From contig JAEMWC010000125.1 in the NCBI GenBank assembly GCA_016490735.1, positions 635,001 through 699,000 on the forward strand: a DNA stretch of 64,000 nucleotides, given 5' to 3'. Position 1 is the first letter of the stretch, and each line of letters opens with the position of its first letter. The position numbers and the translations under genes were made by a program. This document shows, in pieces, positions 21,049 to 35,448 of the stretch. The DNA comes from Pachyseris speciosa (lineage: Eukaryota > Cnidaria > Anthozoa > Scleractinia > Pachyseridae). The notes beneath the pieces were generated by a model. It saw nothing but the letters and a program-made list of their open reading frames with translations, was not told where the DNA came from and searched no databases.

Positions 21049-23150
21049 TCAGGCATTCTATAGACTTTTAATCCTAAATAAATTTATGCATATGGCTTGA
21101 GTGATCCCCATTTGTTGACTTAAAAACTTTCCTTGTGTGTGTTTAATGACAAGTAATTTGAGCTGTAGGTAATAAACGGAGGCCATTACCTAATGCTATA
21201 ACCGCAGTATTTGTTGACTTACGTTCGGCGTTTCCTGGCACGTTCAAGATAATGCTTTTAAGAAAACCCTTTCTAACTCGAGACTTGCCTTAAGCATTGT
21301 TTAATGGCAGTGGGGCGATGAAACTAACACTATGCTTAGTTATTGGTGCCCGCGTGATGGACAGTTCGCTTAGCAGGGTTCGTCATCCATCTCAGTTACG
21401 TGCGAGCAGAGCCTACGAAAGACACAAACCTAAATGAAGCTTAAGGACTTTAGAGAAACACTACCTTCGAACAAAAGTAAGTCCTTAAATTTTCTGTCCT
21501 TTGGAACAGCAAGACCCTGGATAATTTACCAGCTAAAATTAGCCGCCTATTCAGTAAAGAATTTAATTACGGCTCATAGTTTGCGCTGTATATAAGTTGT
21601 TTTTTTTTTTTTCATTTCGCGAAGTTTAAAGATAATTTCTTCCTCAAGTACCTTAGCAGGAATATAGACTGGGAGGAAATTAAGACGATTTGGACGCAAA
21701 AAGGTAAACAACGAACGAACTGCGAAAAGAAAAAAATGACATAAACTCGTCGGTTGCGAAATTGGTCTTGAAGAGTTAACCTCTCAACGGTCAACACTAT
21801 GGATTATTTCTGGTGATGTCGCAAATTTATAGGTATAAATTCCCTCGTGAATCTTTGGAAGGGAACAGGTGACAAATTCAGATGATTTAAAGTGACGGAC
21901 GCTCACAAATTTTGAAAAATTCAATTGCTGTATGTGTTAAACTTGTGACAAATTTGGTCTCTCATTTACAGTTACGCTCAAACAGCACCTTAACAAGTCT
22001 TGTTTAAACTCCATTTAATCCCTGTAAATTCCTCCAGCTTCACAGTTGGCAAAACCTGATCGGCAATCTATACCGGTGCGGGTAAAGTTACAATAGCGGC
22101 CGATTTTTCTGTTTTACGACAACGCAACATTCCGTTTACGTAATAATTAATTTTCTACAGTTTGTGAGGTTTGTGAGGCAAAATTCAGGTTCTGTTTCTA
22201 AATTCCCTCAAACTAGTCCGCTTCTGCCCTGGCAAACTCTCATATCGTTGCCGTCATATAGTTATATATCGTAGCAAATAATTGCGTAACATTTGATTAG
22301 CCAAGTCTTAACACGGCATCGTCAGTGTTCATTGATTTTCTATCCATCAAGAGAGTAATTTTCATGTTTATTTTTATGTCGATGTCAGCTCACAATTCAG
22401 GGTAAAATGATTCGGGCTCAAGCGATCAGAGAATTTACATCGGACGACTTTTATTAAATTCAAGATCTATAGTCAAATTTATTTATAATGGACCTAATAA
22501 AGAGTTACACAATTTTTTTTAATCCTGTAATTTCTGCAATTTTTGCCGTGTTTTTCACGTATAATTCAGGGTCCAAACATGTAGAGATAAATTGGTCGAT
22601 CATTATATGAGGATTTGCAAAATACCATTCCAATTAAGTTAACAACTGTATTCCATTTGCCGTTTTTTTTCTCCTTCATGGCGATTTGCCAAAGAGGAAA
22701 ACTGATGCGGTGAAGAAACTAATTTTGCGTACATCCAAGCATCGCGAATGTTAAAATTCATCAAGCGATACTTTTTCTTCGTTTTATTTTACTCGCATGT
22801 GGACTCCAGAAAACATTATCTTTCCTCCGCAAAATTCAGTAAAATGAAACCATAGGAATTTAGTTTCGCACAAGGCACGCGCGTAACATCATCCCTGATG
22901 AAAATCTGACATGGTCGAACTGCAGTAATCGCTCAGTACATCTCTTCAAGTCAGGGAGACATCTAAAGGGACAAACCCGTGGGGGATTATCCTGTTTAGG
23001 GCAAGAACTTGCTAAAATTGTATCTTAATACTTTGCTCACAAATGAATGGGCTCTAAATTAATGACCAGTCATATGAGATCAGTTAGGCGAACATTCAAA
23101 TTGAGAATAGAGAAATAATTCATCACTGATCTTACCTAACTGGCTACACC
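21049..23150. other. No gene seen
   Basis: AT-rich sequence with only short open frames and a T12 run near 21600. No splice-bounded exon or inverted repeat could be defended on either strand. Confidence 0.4.
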
Positions 23151-23154
23151 AGCA

Positions 23155-23477
23155 CTGAGGATGGCGCAGTATTGTTCAAGTTATTTATTTTTATCATGGC
23201 CATTCATAGCTCGCGGTTCGATTCCCGGTGGTGACGCCATAAGTGGGCTGAGTTTGTGTTGGCTCTCGACCCTACTCCGAGGGTTTTTCTCCGGGTACTC
23301 CGGTTTTCCTCCCTCAGCAAAAACCAACATGCGGCTTATTCGAGCTGGCTGTAGGCTGTGCTCCAAGGTCATACATGGACCGTACAGCGGCTGCCAGAGA
23401 CGCCTAGTATATGCTTTCGGTTCGACCTTGTTGAGCTGCGTCCTTGCTGTACTTTGCGAGGATGATTAGCACAGACA

Positions 23478-23515
<38 letters not shown>
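23155..23515 (+). mobile_element. tRNA-derived SINE, family B, copy 1
   Basis: It begins near GAGGATGGCGCAGT (A-box-like), with the B box GGTTCGATTCCCGG at 23216-23229. The body TGGGCTGAGTTTGT, GAGGGTTTTTCTCCGGGTAC and AAAACCAACATGC is shared in order with the family at 63.3-63.6 kb. It ends in an (ATT)n tail (about 23482-23514). Part of the head is replaced by unrelated AT-rich sequence, so it is not a functional tRNA. Confidence 0.85.
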
Positions 23516-23516
<1 letters not shown>

Positions 23517-23770
23517 TTATAGACGCCTTGATCACTTTTAAGTCAGTGTACTATGGATTTATTACTAATCTCTCATTAAAATAGATGACGCACGTCTTTA
23601 ACGCGTTGGATTTTAGCTCAGATGAATTTTTGTTGAGTGCGTAAGCTTGCCCCAATTGGAACCAGCATTTATTTTGGTAAGGTTTTTTTTTTTTTTTTTT
23701 TCATATTTTGATCTCTCATTTAGAACCACAGAAAACAAATGTGCTAAGCAGTTCAGTGACATGACAAAAA

Positions 23771-24645
23771 TTAGGCATGGACCTTCTTTCAAATTCCTCT
23801 AAAAATAGAGGGGGGTGGTCTACATTTTGAGGATTAAAACATCTAACAGTATAACTTGAACAAATTTTTAAACTTAATAAAATTATGTAATTACGTATCA
23901 CATGATATGCAAATTAGGTCATGTGACCTATTACGGTCACTTAACATGAAAAAAACTTCATTGAGAAATGGCACCAGTTTATAACAACGGTCATTTAAAG
24001 AAATTACTACGAAATATCTCCGTGAGTAAACGGCAAAACATCTGTGCCCGGACTTTGTTCAATATTTTATTTACAGTGTAAATAAACGACATTTTGAACT
24101 AGTACCCAGTCCCCTTGTCAAACAAATTTCACATTTCTTGCTATTATAGAAAATTTACTTAAAAGGCCCAGCCACAGAAATGAAGTATCAGCAACTGTGA
24201 ACAGTGTAACATCAATGGCAGCCTCAAGAAAGCAATTAAAAGTGGTGCCATTTTGTCAAATAGAATTTTGAGCTAAAAATAGCCTTAATAAGTCACGTGA
24301 CAATACATGACGTCAAACAACCTTCAAAGAGGCCCTGCTAGGGTAAATTTCGACAAGCGACATGGCCCAAAAAGTAGCGACAGCACATAAAACGAAATCC
24401 CGACAGGCGACATCATTCCTTGCAAAATTCCGACAGTGGCATCAAGGCCGAGAATTAACGATTTAAACACCGACACGGGAGATTTTTAAATTCAGACAAG
24501 CGACACGGGACCCTCCCCTGGCAGGGCCTCTTCAAAGTTATTGAACTTATCGCGAAGACGTTTGTCCTAAAGGTGTTTTGTGTCATATTGAAAGCTTAAA
24601 AAGTTAGACCACCCCCCTGCTGTTTGGGGGAGACCCATGCCTTAA
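23771..24645. mobile_element. 875-bp inverted-repeat element containing a nested MITE
   Basis: The left end TTAGGCATGG...GAGGGGGGTGGTCTA (23771-23822) pairs with the right end TAGACCACCCCCCT...AGACCCATGCCTTAA (24605-24645). The interior is non-coding and includes ATTAGGTCATGTGACC. A TTA(A/G) motif at both edges hints at a TTAA-type target site, but the left copy differs by one base. Confidence 0.55.
24330..24529. mobile_element. 200-bp MITE with 8-bp target duplication CTTCAAAG
   Basis: The ends AGGCCCTGC and GCAGGGCCT are inverted, and CTTCAAAG flanks both sides exactly (24322-24329 and 24530-24537). Eight-base duplications are characteristic of hAT and P elements. The interior is built from four to six degenerate units around CGACAAGCGACA. 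It lies inside the 23.8-24.6 kb element, so it inserted later. Confidence 0.8.
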
Positions 24646-24649
24646 TTGT

Positions 24650-27600
24650 CTTGAGTGCCTGAAATTGGATCTATTTTACGGCAAAATTTTCTGGAAATCA
24701 ACCGACATTTTTTCCTAGAAGCCCCCGTTATCTTTATTAAATAAATATGGAAACAAAGATTTCAAACCATGTCTTTAGAGTAATACAATAAATGTTACAA
24801 AGACATAAAGCCAATTCGGCACATTCTTGCAAATGACAAGCGAAGAAACAACTTAAAAGTTCAATTCACGAATACATGACTTAAATATAATTAATTTACT
24901 TGGCAGAGTCGTTCGCCATGTAAACAGCAAAACTCTAAAAAGTAACATGACGTAACTCAGAAAACAATGACACGAAGGTAGATTTCCTCAAATTTTCGCA
25001 ACACTGAAAAGAACTCAGTTAGGCGTGTTAGTTCACGGTTAGAGGGCTGTGATAACCATACAGTTGTCCCACGAAAATAACGGACAAACACTGATAGAAG
25101 TGTTACCTAAAAATCAATAAAACAAGCATACAAAATACTTGCAAGTCTCGCAGATCTATTCTTTGACTAGTTTGGACAAACGGCAACGTGTCACTTTTCG
25201 ATAGATGTCGTTTTAGGTGCATTCCGAGAAGTAACTGGTTTTAAAAACGTTATACTACCTCATGCTTTTTTTTATTTATATATATAAACTATAACAACAC
25301 AGTAAATATATCACACAATATAAGACCTTGCAGAGCAAAAGAAAACCTCACGCAAAAAGTCGCTGTTTTTAGGTTATCATTAAAACGATCAGCTGGAAAT
25401 AGTGGCAATACAATTAAGCAATGCGGTTTCCGCGCTTTGGGTGATAAATAAGTTTCGTGGCTTCGTACATTCAGACTGGTTACTCTTCACACTTGAACAT
25501 AATGTTCCTTGTTTTCTACTGTGGCTCATCGATCCTGAAATTCTGTTAATCTGCCGATGTTTACAAGTATACGTGGTAAAGGTGTCGATTTGTTATGGTT
25601 TGCATGATCGTGTACCCAAATGATGCAAAAAACGCACAATATACATAACGAATAAGCGAGATAGCGTGTTTCAACAAGGTATATCCAACTCCGTAAGCTA
25701 AACACCCAGTGTTTTCATCTCCAGATAGAGTCTTAATTTTCACATGTTACGACAGTTTCAGATGGCATTCCGGCACAAGAGAAGACTTTCGCCTTTAATA
25801 ACAAATAAATCTTACATTCAGGGAAAATCCTTAACAAACCGTTACGTACTCACTTCACTTCACTTTACTTTCAAATGTCATGCCTTAACTCGTGTGCAGT
25901 GGTCATAAATTTTGAGTCTGTGGAGAAAACCCAGATTGTTACCTTTATATGAAACCTACGTAGCAGTACTTTCAATTAATGTCGTTCAAATTTACCAATA
26001 TTTGTAATTTTTTCCCGATTTGTCGTGCCCTTTAGAAGGACAACCAATTAGATTCAATTATAATTTCCAATTTTCTTCTCATTATTATTTTTGTCCCTTT
26101 TCCCTCCATTATTTCAAAAAACCGGTCAAGGTTTATTGATCGCAAGTTCCCCTGAATGTTTGGAATCTTGGCCGTAGTTGCTACTTCATTGCCAAATCGG
26201 CAACCTTGAGTAACACTAAAATGAACACGTATATTTGTCGAGCGGCATCAGGAAACCGCACGCTATTAATACCTTGCATACTTTATATATAGCTGCCTGT
26301 AATTTCTTGCAAGAAATGGAATAAAATAATACAAAACAGACATTTTTTCCGCACTGATGTTGTAGAAAGTGTCGAAAATTCTTTTAAGTAATCGTCTATG
26401 CAGAAAACCCATGTGAATTCAGTTTGTTTCAAAGGAGATGATTAACTGAGAAACAATAAACGAAATGAGTTAATATTATGAAAGTGACTTTATTTAAGGA
26501 AGTCACGCATTTTTATTGTAGCTTTGCATAAACTTAATAACTTTGGGGTTTTATTTCTTCTTTTCTTTTATGTTTAAAGATAATCATGCAACAGACGTTC
26601 TTACGCAAGAAGACTAAGCGGCTGCACCTGATATATCTGCAGAATGCAAGGCAGCAGGTGACGTTTCATTCCATGAAATATATCGGACAGTAAGCGATAT
26701 TTTCTTTGTACAGGAAATAAACAAAATAACACAATTTAAGACTTTTTGTCACTTTCAGAGTGTTAATTAGGAAAAACAGCAGAAAACAAAGCCTTGCTTT
26801 TTTGGGGGATTATTTCAGTTTATTTAAGAGATACTGGCCAAACAAAACAAGCGCTTTAATTGAAATATTTAGAGAGTTATTAGAGAATAACTGCATGTAA
26901 CAAAGACGTGCTTTATTTAAGCTTTTTAACCGGCCTTTTTATGAGAGAGGAGTGTACATTCTATCTTTCTTTTTTACCAAAAGTCTATAAAAGAGTTACT
27001 GCATAACCGGTTGACAATACAAAACACGAAAAGAAATGGGAATAAAAGTGCGGACTTCCACCTAGCCCCCCCCCCCCCCTAAAAAAAACCACCCCACCAC
27101 ATCCTTCTTCACTTTGTAGAGGTACTTAAAACTACAATGTACTTCAGGTTTCGTCAGGTTATGCATATAAAATGACATTTCAAATCCCCATGCGTGGCCG
27201 TAGTGAAAACAAATGAAATTATATACCACCATTAAGAAGGTTAACACATGCAATCAAGTAACATGATATTACAATACATTTCTATACCTCTGATACTACA
27301 AAAGTATTCTAAGGTAATGAATTTCATAATGAGAGTACTACAGAAAAAGTATCTTTGCTTTGGTGCTATCCAGCTGAACTTGTTGTGCGAAAGATTGTTT
27401 CATCGCGTAAAAAAATTGACCTCTGAATCAGTTAAAAAAGAAAACCCTTAAGAAAACTCAGGCGCGTCCTTTCCATCTTTTCTCGGTATTTTATAGTCTC
27501 CTGTACATGCGTAGACAATTGATTTGAGCGGTAATCAAACGTAGGAGCATTGCTTAGCAGCCCAAATAACGAAACACCCTGTAGAGAATACAGGGCACAA

Positions 27601-30600
27601 TTCCTCGCAAAACCTCCCTCTTCAATGTTGCCCCAATTTGCTACCTTGTTATGGCGCTGAAACAAAATTGAAAAGAGCAAGAAAGGGGTGGTGTTGGGGG
27701 CAGGGGGGGGGTTAATTCGCTCGATCTCATTTCAGGTTTGTGTCCTGGATTGTAGACGTTTTGAAATCTTATCATGCAAAGGTTGAGGTGTATTTCATAT
27801 CAATTTCTAACAGGTATTGCAGCAAATTTTCGAACGTCTGTCCCTCACTGGCAAGTGATGCACGTTAACATAGGGCAAAATATACACATAGCCATTTTTG
27901 AAACCAGTATGTAAACAGGCTAACAAAGGTTAGAATCTCAACGACCCAACACAACAAATGATCAAAGATCTTTTAAAATATCCATAATGACGTAACCAGC
28001 TGCATGTGGCATGACATCTAAATAAGGGGACTTAACTCCCACATCACTCTCCAACTTTCAAAATCGTGCAAGGTAATGAACTCGACTTTCCATTTATTTT
28101 TATCATGAACTGGTCCTAAAAATCGGGAAAAATAACTTAAGATATCGGACCGGAGAAAGTGACGCCTCAACCAAGAGGGTGGACGCTCGAATACTGAGTA
28201 GACACAGGTTCCTGGTAGACAGCTACAGGATTAAATCAATGAGGTTTCTTCCCTTCAAAACGACCATAAAAGTTCAATGATTCCATCCAACTGGCCGACT
28301 AACTTACTCCTGTTTAATCTGAACAAAAATTCACAATGTAATGAGATCCTTCACGTTCCTTAAAGAGTACGTGAACAGTAAAAGAGTATTACTTTCAGCC
28401 GGGTTTATCGAACCAATCAGATACGGTTATTTGAACAACGTGCGGTCGACCCCAAAATATTGGCGGGAATGACGTAGGTGGCAAGCTTACACGCTTTTCC
28501 CGCTCATTCCAGTAGATTGCCATCTTCTTAGTTGCTCAAGAGCTGAATATTTAGCAAGAGTTATTAATAGAATATAGGGCTTTTTTAGTGGTTTACTGGA
28601 AGTGAGATTGAGATTTCGTGCCGCTAAGTATGAAAAATATTCATAGATAACCTATTGCTCCTCCCGGACGCAATTTGTGTCCAACTGAGACCCCGGTTAT
28701 AGGCTTGATTTAATTACAACAAACCACAGAACAGGCCGCCGGTAAATACAAGTCACCGTTTGAAACAATGCTTCGCGAAAAAAAAACTTTAATTGTTTGG
28801 GGCAGCGGGGTTTCGAATATAAGTATTGCTTTATCAGTTTGGTGATCAAAGGAATGTTAAACACGCTCTTGACAATCAGGGGGCAATATAATTCAGGATC
28901 TTTCTTATGAATCCAAACTTCGTTAAAATCGCTAACACTTAGCTTTGACGAAAGAGTGAATTGATTCGTGTTGGTGTCAAGATAGCATAGTTCATGATGA
29001 GAACTTGGTTCAAGGGTCCACTGCTTCCAAGCAAACCGAGTTTCAAAGTTAGGAAAAAGGTACGTTAAACTGTTGTTCAATTAACGATAATTTCAAATGA
29101 CGAGCAAAACGGATGGAAAGTAAAACGTGAATTGTATCAGAAATGTTTAGTGTTTACGTCGATTCGCCCGGCCCGCTCGACCTTGACGTCGAGCTTTTTG
29201 TCACCTCGTGCCGTGGAAATGAAAACAAAGGATTATCCAGTTTGGACATGACACAGACAACGGGGCGAATTTCACGACAAAACTTGGCAAGGCGCGCCTT
29301 TCTGGCAGAGTAGATTAACTTTAGCTACCGTCAGATGTCATGTTCAATATTGTGAGGTATTGTCAGATAGATGCTGTTAAGCTTATTACGTGGTATGTAA
29401 AATCAGATCGGCTATAAAATCGCGACCGGTATGCGTCTGGCAATTTCCAGATCTTTCTCAGTCCCGTACACCTTTCCCGCTGTTGCAGTAATAGTGCATT
29501 ACTTCCTTCTTCAAAGCTCAGCCTATTGTACTCTAGGAGATTGGAAGACTCCTCGCAACCTTTTTCTTCTTATTATTTCTAAATATTACACAGCTGTAAT
29601 TCTTAAATCATATTAGTTGGTCGACTGGAAGACAAGCCATAGCTACGTTTTTTCCAACGGACAATTTAACCTCCCTTGCTGTTGAAAAGAGGCTGGGGTC
29701 GTGCTCGAATTTCTGGCCGCTATAATTATTCTTTTAATTCTATTGCTGTAATCCCTTATCCGGACGCTCACATTTCAAGTCGCATTAATTTAGACAAAAT
29801 GCCCTCACATGTGCTACGAAAACAAAACATGAAAATGTTTATCATTTTACACAAAACAAACTGGCTTTAGTGGGGAATAGCCAAAAACATTGATTTACAC
29901 AATACTAAGCTGCAAGACATTTTTTGAGACCATGATACAAATAATGGATTGGCTGACACTCTGTCAGTGCAAGGTACATATAACTCTCTTATATTTGAAC
30001 ATAACATAACGTAAATGATCTTATCTCAACAAAATGTGCTCATATTTTACCACCGGTTTCACTGATGAGAAGTTAATTACTCTTCTTTTATGTAAAACAA
30101 ATAGACAGTTCTACAAGAATCTTAATTTGACTTTTGTTAATTCAGAGTAACAATTTATCCTCCCAAATCAGTTTAGCTAGTTAATAGTCTGAAATAGGGA
30201 TAAAACATATCGTACATCAAGTACGTTTCTCGGTAGGCATATTCCAGAGCTATTTTTGTCCGTTTATTCATATGCAACAAACATTCGGAACATTCAACAA
30301 CCACGAAAAACTCGCCACACTTAAACAACGCTACAAGGCACTGAGATTTCATATCAGCCCTTCATTCTTAACCTGTAAATCCCTTACAAAAGCCAGCGCT
30401 TGTTTTTCCTTCTTGTCAAATCTCAATACAATTTTACCCGTCGATCTTTCTAACTCAGTGAAAACTACAAAAATACTTAGAAGTAACGCAAACCTCGCAG
30501 TCGACACGATTATCGAAAAGTATGAGTCACGTTTTTTAGTAGAAACAAGCTCGACAATTTCAAGTTTAGGAATGCATTTATCAGCGGATCCAATCATGAA

Positions 30601-33600
30601 AGCTGTCCATACAGCTGAAAGCTCAAGGTCGCCCTTAATTATATTACTCTCTGTTGTTTCCTGTTGCCAAGGTTACTTCGGTCAAAACATTTCCGAATTC
30701 CGATGGACATAAATACGTTACCCACTAGTTTTCTCACACTAGTTGAAACACGTAGAATACTCGCCAGAGTTCTCTTGGAGGAATAAAGATCGGTGAAAAA
30801 CAATGTAGTATGTGAAGCGATGGCACGCAGACAATGTGCATTATACTAGGGGTGTATTCTGTTTATTTTGAGGATCAACTCGTACTTATTCAGTTTTCTT
30901 TCTTCGGCATCGACAATATCGAAAGCTAAATAACACAAATGCATTTTAGACCGCGATTACATAAGGATTGATTTGTTTCGTTGTTTTATCTCACCCCAAA
31001 ACAATTTTATAATATGTACTAAATGCGATAGGCGATTAAATAAAAAAATGTATTTGCTCAAACTATCATTTGAGATCAATAGCTAAATCAAGATTTTACT
31101 CAGTAAGATATCGTTGATAGTATTTTGCATTAAGTAAGGTCGTGTTTAATTAATTACGCCTTAATTCTGACTTCTAATGGTAAAGACAAACTTTAGCTGT
31201 AAATCTGTAGACGTGTTTGCAATGTGATTAGGATAGAGCGGCCAGTATTACTTGAGGTACACATTTTTTTTTTTTTTCATTCAGGCAAAATGGCTTTACG
31301 CTTTCAGGATATTACGAAAAAAATCGTAGGAAATAGAAAAAAATTCTAACAGTGAGAACAGAACAATATTGTGTTGTGAAGGCTGAGCCTGTGTTGCACG
31401 CATTCATGGAATTGACGTGATTCCAGCTCTTAGGCTTGTGGCCGGATAAAAAGCTTGGAGCACTGTCTTCCCACACTGGTTATATAACTACTACATAAAT
31501 ATATTACGATGCATAACCGAGCCCCTCGCTACTGAGTGAACTCTTGAGTCTTTAGATGAAACCTGGCTTGCAACTAGGTGAGCCAGATGAACGCTTCTGC
31601 CAAAAGCCTCTTTCTGACAAAATTTAGAAACTCTTTTTCAGCTTTGCAAGCTAAAATAGTTAACTTGACAACTGCAATTGTTCTGTTTGTCGATTTACAC
31701 GTCTTTAAAAAGCAAACGGAAAGACATTTTAATTATTCGAGAGTGTTATTTTGTTTCCTTGGCATCTAACCGTGACATGCATAAGTGCAACTTAACTTTA
31801 CCGCAGAAAGCATAACCGCGGGGTAACGTGATTTCGGCCATCGGCTTGACATTCCTGATAAACAAATTATGCTAAATGTAGTACTTGATGCTTAAAGTCC
31901 AACCAAGAACTTTTGCATCAACAATTATCTATGTTAACAGGCCAGAACAAGCGAAAGTAATATTGCATTACTTAAATATTATGTAAATCAGTGTATATTT
32001 GGTCATCAGACTATAACAGCATAACGGGAAACTGAAGCTTTGACCATTTCTTAAGGTTTTCTTTCAAATTCTTATCTTACGTCTTTGGCTACTGGCTATT
32101 CAGTTTGGAAAATGAACCCTCAACTTACAAAGCGTAAATTGTTTACCGATTATATTTAGAACAAGGGCAGCTATTTTGTGGTAAAACATGATATAAAGAA
32201 CTATTCAGGAAAAAAAACAATTAACTAGAACCTACATACCCTTTGTTTCACAATTATGGAATACCATAAATAAAACGTATTTTTAGTAATATTATCTAAG
32301 CGACATTTTAATTCACTCAGCTATTATCACGGAAGATAAAGGCGTCAAAATCTCAACTTAAACGTTGAATTCTACTGCTATCTATTCAGTTTTTCCGCAA
32401 AGGGAGATACACTTTATTTCTTTTAATGCTGAAGGCAGCATAGGTTAATATACTTCCATCTGTATTGTTGTCTTATAAGAAACCTTTTTGAAAAACCGAA
32501 TCCCTTGTTGATATCCACAAAAAATTGACTCAGGTTGTGAAAAAAGTGTATTATGCTTTGGTCTCCCGGCGTCCCGTGCTCCAGTCAGTGTACCACAACC
32601 GGGAACTTGTAACAAAACGTTTCGTATTCGTCAGGCCAGGTCACGTAGCTTATAGAGTCACAGGAATTTCAATAAGACACCTGCTAACCGGCACGACAGA
32701 CTGTGAAATAATCAATATTGAAAAGCTTATATTGAATTAACCGTCAACGGAACAACTGAAACGGTTAATTTTACGGTAGCAATGTTTCATTCATAACGGA
32801 CAATAATTACGAATTTCAGTCACGTTCAAATCAGGGAATTTGTCAAGAAAGCTTTGAAGTGTTTCTTGTATTATCTTACTCCAGCTGTGTGTCTTTTTGA
32901 TTGGTGATAATTATGTATAGTTATTTTCGAAGACAAAGAATGAGCAAAAACTTGTTGGTTTATTTGTGAAGGATTTTAGTCTCAGTAAATGTTACGTCGA
33001 GTCCCATTCAACCTATGAACAGATAAAACACCACCCGACGCCCTGTTTAACGTCGATAAACTACGCGACACCAGAGTGCCAACAAAAATTGATCATTAGA
33101 ACAAACCTGTGGTTTTGAAGGTCTCTTTAGTGATGAAAAATGAATGTACCGTTGGTCTTTATAAGGGGATGTTTAAACTTTCGTGAGTGTAAGACTATTT
33201 TCTATCTGTCTGGCCTCAATTTTTTCGAATGGGATTACAAACTTATAGAAGAGTTCACATTTTTCGTATGACTCAGCAATTTTTCGCATTGTACTGTTAT
33301 GTTCTAAGTCTCAGTAATATCTGACTATGGCTCAGTAATTTCTATTTAGAAATACAAAGTAAAAAATATTCATCCAATTGTCTACAACAAAGTGTCATAC
33401 TTTTTTAGAAGATATATAATCCCTGAAAATGAAATATTTAATTTATCGATCAAAAGCCCACAATGTTCCTCTTTAGCAAGATTTCGTTCTCACTACATAC
33501 CGCAAAATATTTGATTCTAATATTTCTTTTAAGTGATTTGTTTTATTACCATAGTAACTGGACAAATTAAACGAAGACAATGGTAATGGTTGCTAAGCTT

Positions 33601-35180
33601 TTAATCTAGTCCTCCACAGCATTTGAGACAGGGTTTAATTATCTGTCAATATTTTAGTGACACAGGCTTATAATATAGCAATCGAGTATTCTTAGCTTGA
33701 TTCAGTCTAGTGGGAGCAAATACGATTAACGACGGAGTAACCTTAAGTGAGCAAATAAAATCCGAACAAACATGATTTCCCAAGAGAGATGACCTCGTGT
33801 CCTCATATACTGTGTGCCTCAAATATAGTGATTTTACTGAGAAAGAAAAAAGATATTTTTGGTGCCTTGAACAAGCAAGCACTTAAAAAAGATGGCACTT
33901 GGGGACGCTTACCTGTATTCACTTCTGTTTTGCTGTATGTTTGCAAGGTTGCCAGACGATGGACTATTATAGACCCGAAATCTCCTGTTTTCTACTTACT
34001 TTTGAGTATGTATGTCATATTAAGAACTGTTTCAACTTTTCAGTAAATACATGAAAAATAGGCGTTCATCCGAGCCACTTTTGCAGACACTTAATGATTA
34101 CAGGGTAATTTTGATAAGTAAGTTGGTCATTAGCTTTTTAAGAAGTAGAACTCGTAAAAAGTGAGTTGTATTGAAATAATTGATTCCTGTATCTAAAATA
34201 TCATGTAATCACTGTCTATTTAATTTTTTTCTGCCACCACAACGCCCGGATACTTTTGAGTTTTACCAGTAGGGCAGTAGTTAAAAATCTTTAAAGCGTT
34301 GATACGCAGAAGTGTCGCAATTTGTGTTCGTACATTCTGTTGTTTCGCGTCAGCTTGATAAGTGGTTGAATAACTTAAAAGTAACGTTTTGATTGGTCAG
34401 TTGATGTAGCACCGAATCAGTTAAAATCACAGCTATGCATTCACCAACTTTGTTGCAGCTAGAGACGTGCAACACTGGGCAGAGGTGTTCATAGATAAAC
34501 GGATAAGTCACGATCACTATGCGGCGAATAAAATAATATTAGTTATAGTAGATTTTATCCGCTGGGTAGTGACTTATAAGGTTATCCGCTCCTTGAACAA
34601 TTGTCTGCTGTTGCACGACTATGACAGATGCGCAGCAGGAGTTACTCTAATATAGTACGCCGAATGTTGATCAAACTGTTTGATTGAAAGCAAAATTTAA
34701 TAATCCAAACTGTTCGGAAATATCATCTAATTCAGAGTGTTAAAACGTAAACACCACTGCGAGCATTTTAGCTGGTGTGTAAGCGTAAGGTGATTTTTTC
34801 AGGTTCAAGGCAAAAATGATGAAAGAAGGCTAGGTATTCCTACAACATTGATACAGAGATAAAGCGAATGAAGTGTTTACTTGGAATTACTATAGCAACA
34901 CTTAAGTCTCCTTAGTTGTGGTTCTATACAACTAATGACATTCTTAACTCTCAGAATGCAGTGAACTAAGCGATAACATTGACATTACTGTAATGTTCGA
35001 GCTAAGGCGCTTTTATAATAATCGTTCTCTTTGTCATAAGTGCAATATTTTCAACTTGCAATCCATTATAATCCTTGCCAAAAATGATTACTTATAGTTT
35101 TGATAGAATGGTGAAATGATTCTATACAAAACCGAGCCATTATTTATTTTTATATTATTTATTAATTGTGTTTGGCTTTT
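24650..35180. other. Long gene-poor stretch
   Basis: No protein domain recognised on either strand. The longest open frames are 30272-30712 (+, 146 codons) with a shadow at 30349-30597 (-), and 28697-29080 (-, 127 codons). None has a motif I can name or convincing splice context. Poly-C near 27066 and poly-G near 27703 are low-complexity. This could be intron of a plus-strand gene running towards 52 kb. Confidence 0.4.
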
Positions 35181-35292
35181 CTTCGGTTTCAATATATTTT
35201 CAAAGTAACATTGCCATAACTTCATGACAATAACAGTATTAACAGAAATTTCAAGCTCACGATACAACTTTTTAAAGACATGTTTCGGCACG

Positions 35293-35350
35293 TGTCAGTT
35301 GGGAGATGCTCTTTTACCCTGGTTGTAAAAAGAGCATCTCTCAACTGACA
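35293..35350. repeat. Hairpin in the loop of the inverted repeat
   Basis: TGTCAGTTGGGAGATGCTCT pairs with AGAGCATCTCTCAACTGACA with one mismatch and a short loop near ACCCTGGTTG. Confidence 0.85.
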
Positions 35351-35448
35351 AAAATTCTCATGTAACTGTTACTGTGTTTTAAATCTCAAATTGCTAACGT
35401 ACTCAAATTGTAAACGTACTTATAAACACTGGAAAAGGAAACAACACA

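Noticed and set aside
26583..26696. Possible plus-strand exon (MQQTFLRKKTKRLHLIYLQN) before GTGACG
   Set aside because: Too short, weak acceptor and donor, and no phase partner identified.
28697..29080. 127-codon minus-strand open frame
   Set aside because: No recognisable domain, AT-biased composition, isolated.
30272..30712. 146-codon plus-strand open frame
   Set aside because: It has a comparable open frame on the opposite strand, no named domain, no clear splice sites or poly(A) signal; likely chance.
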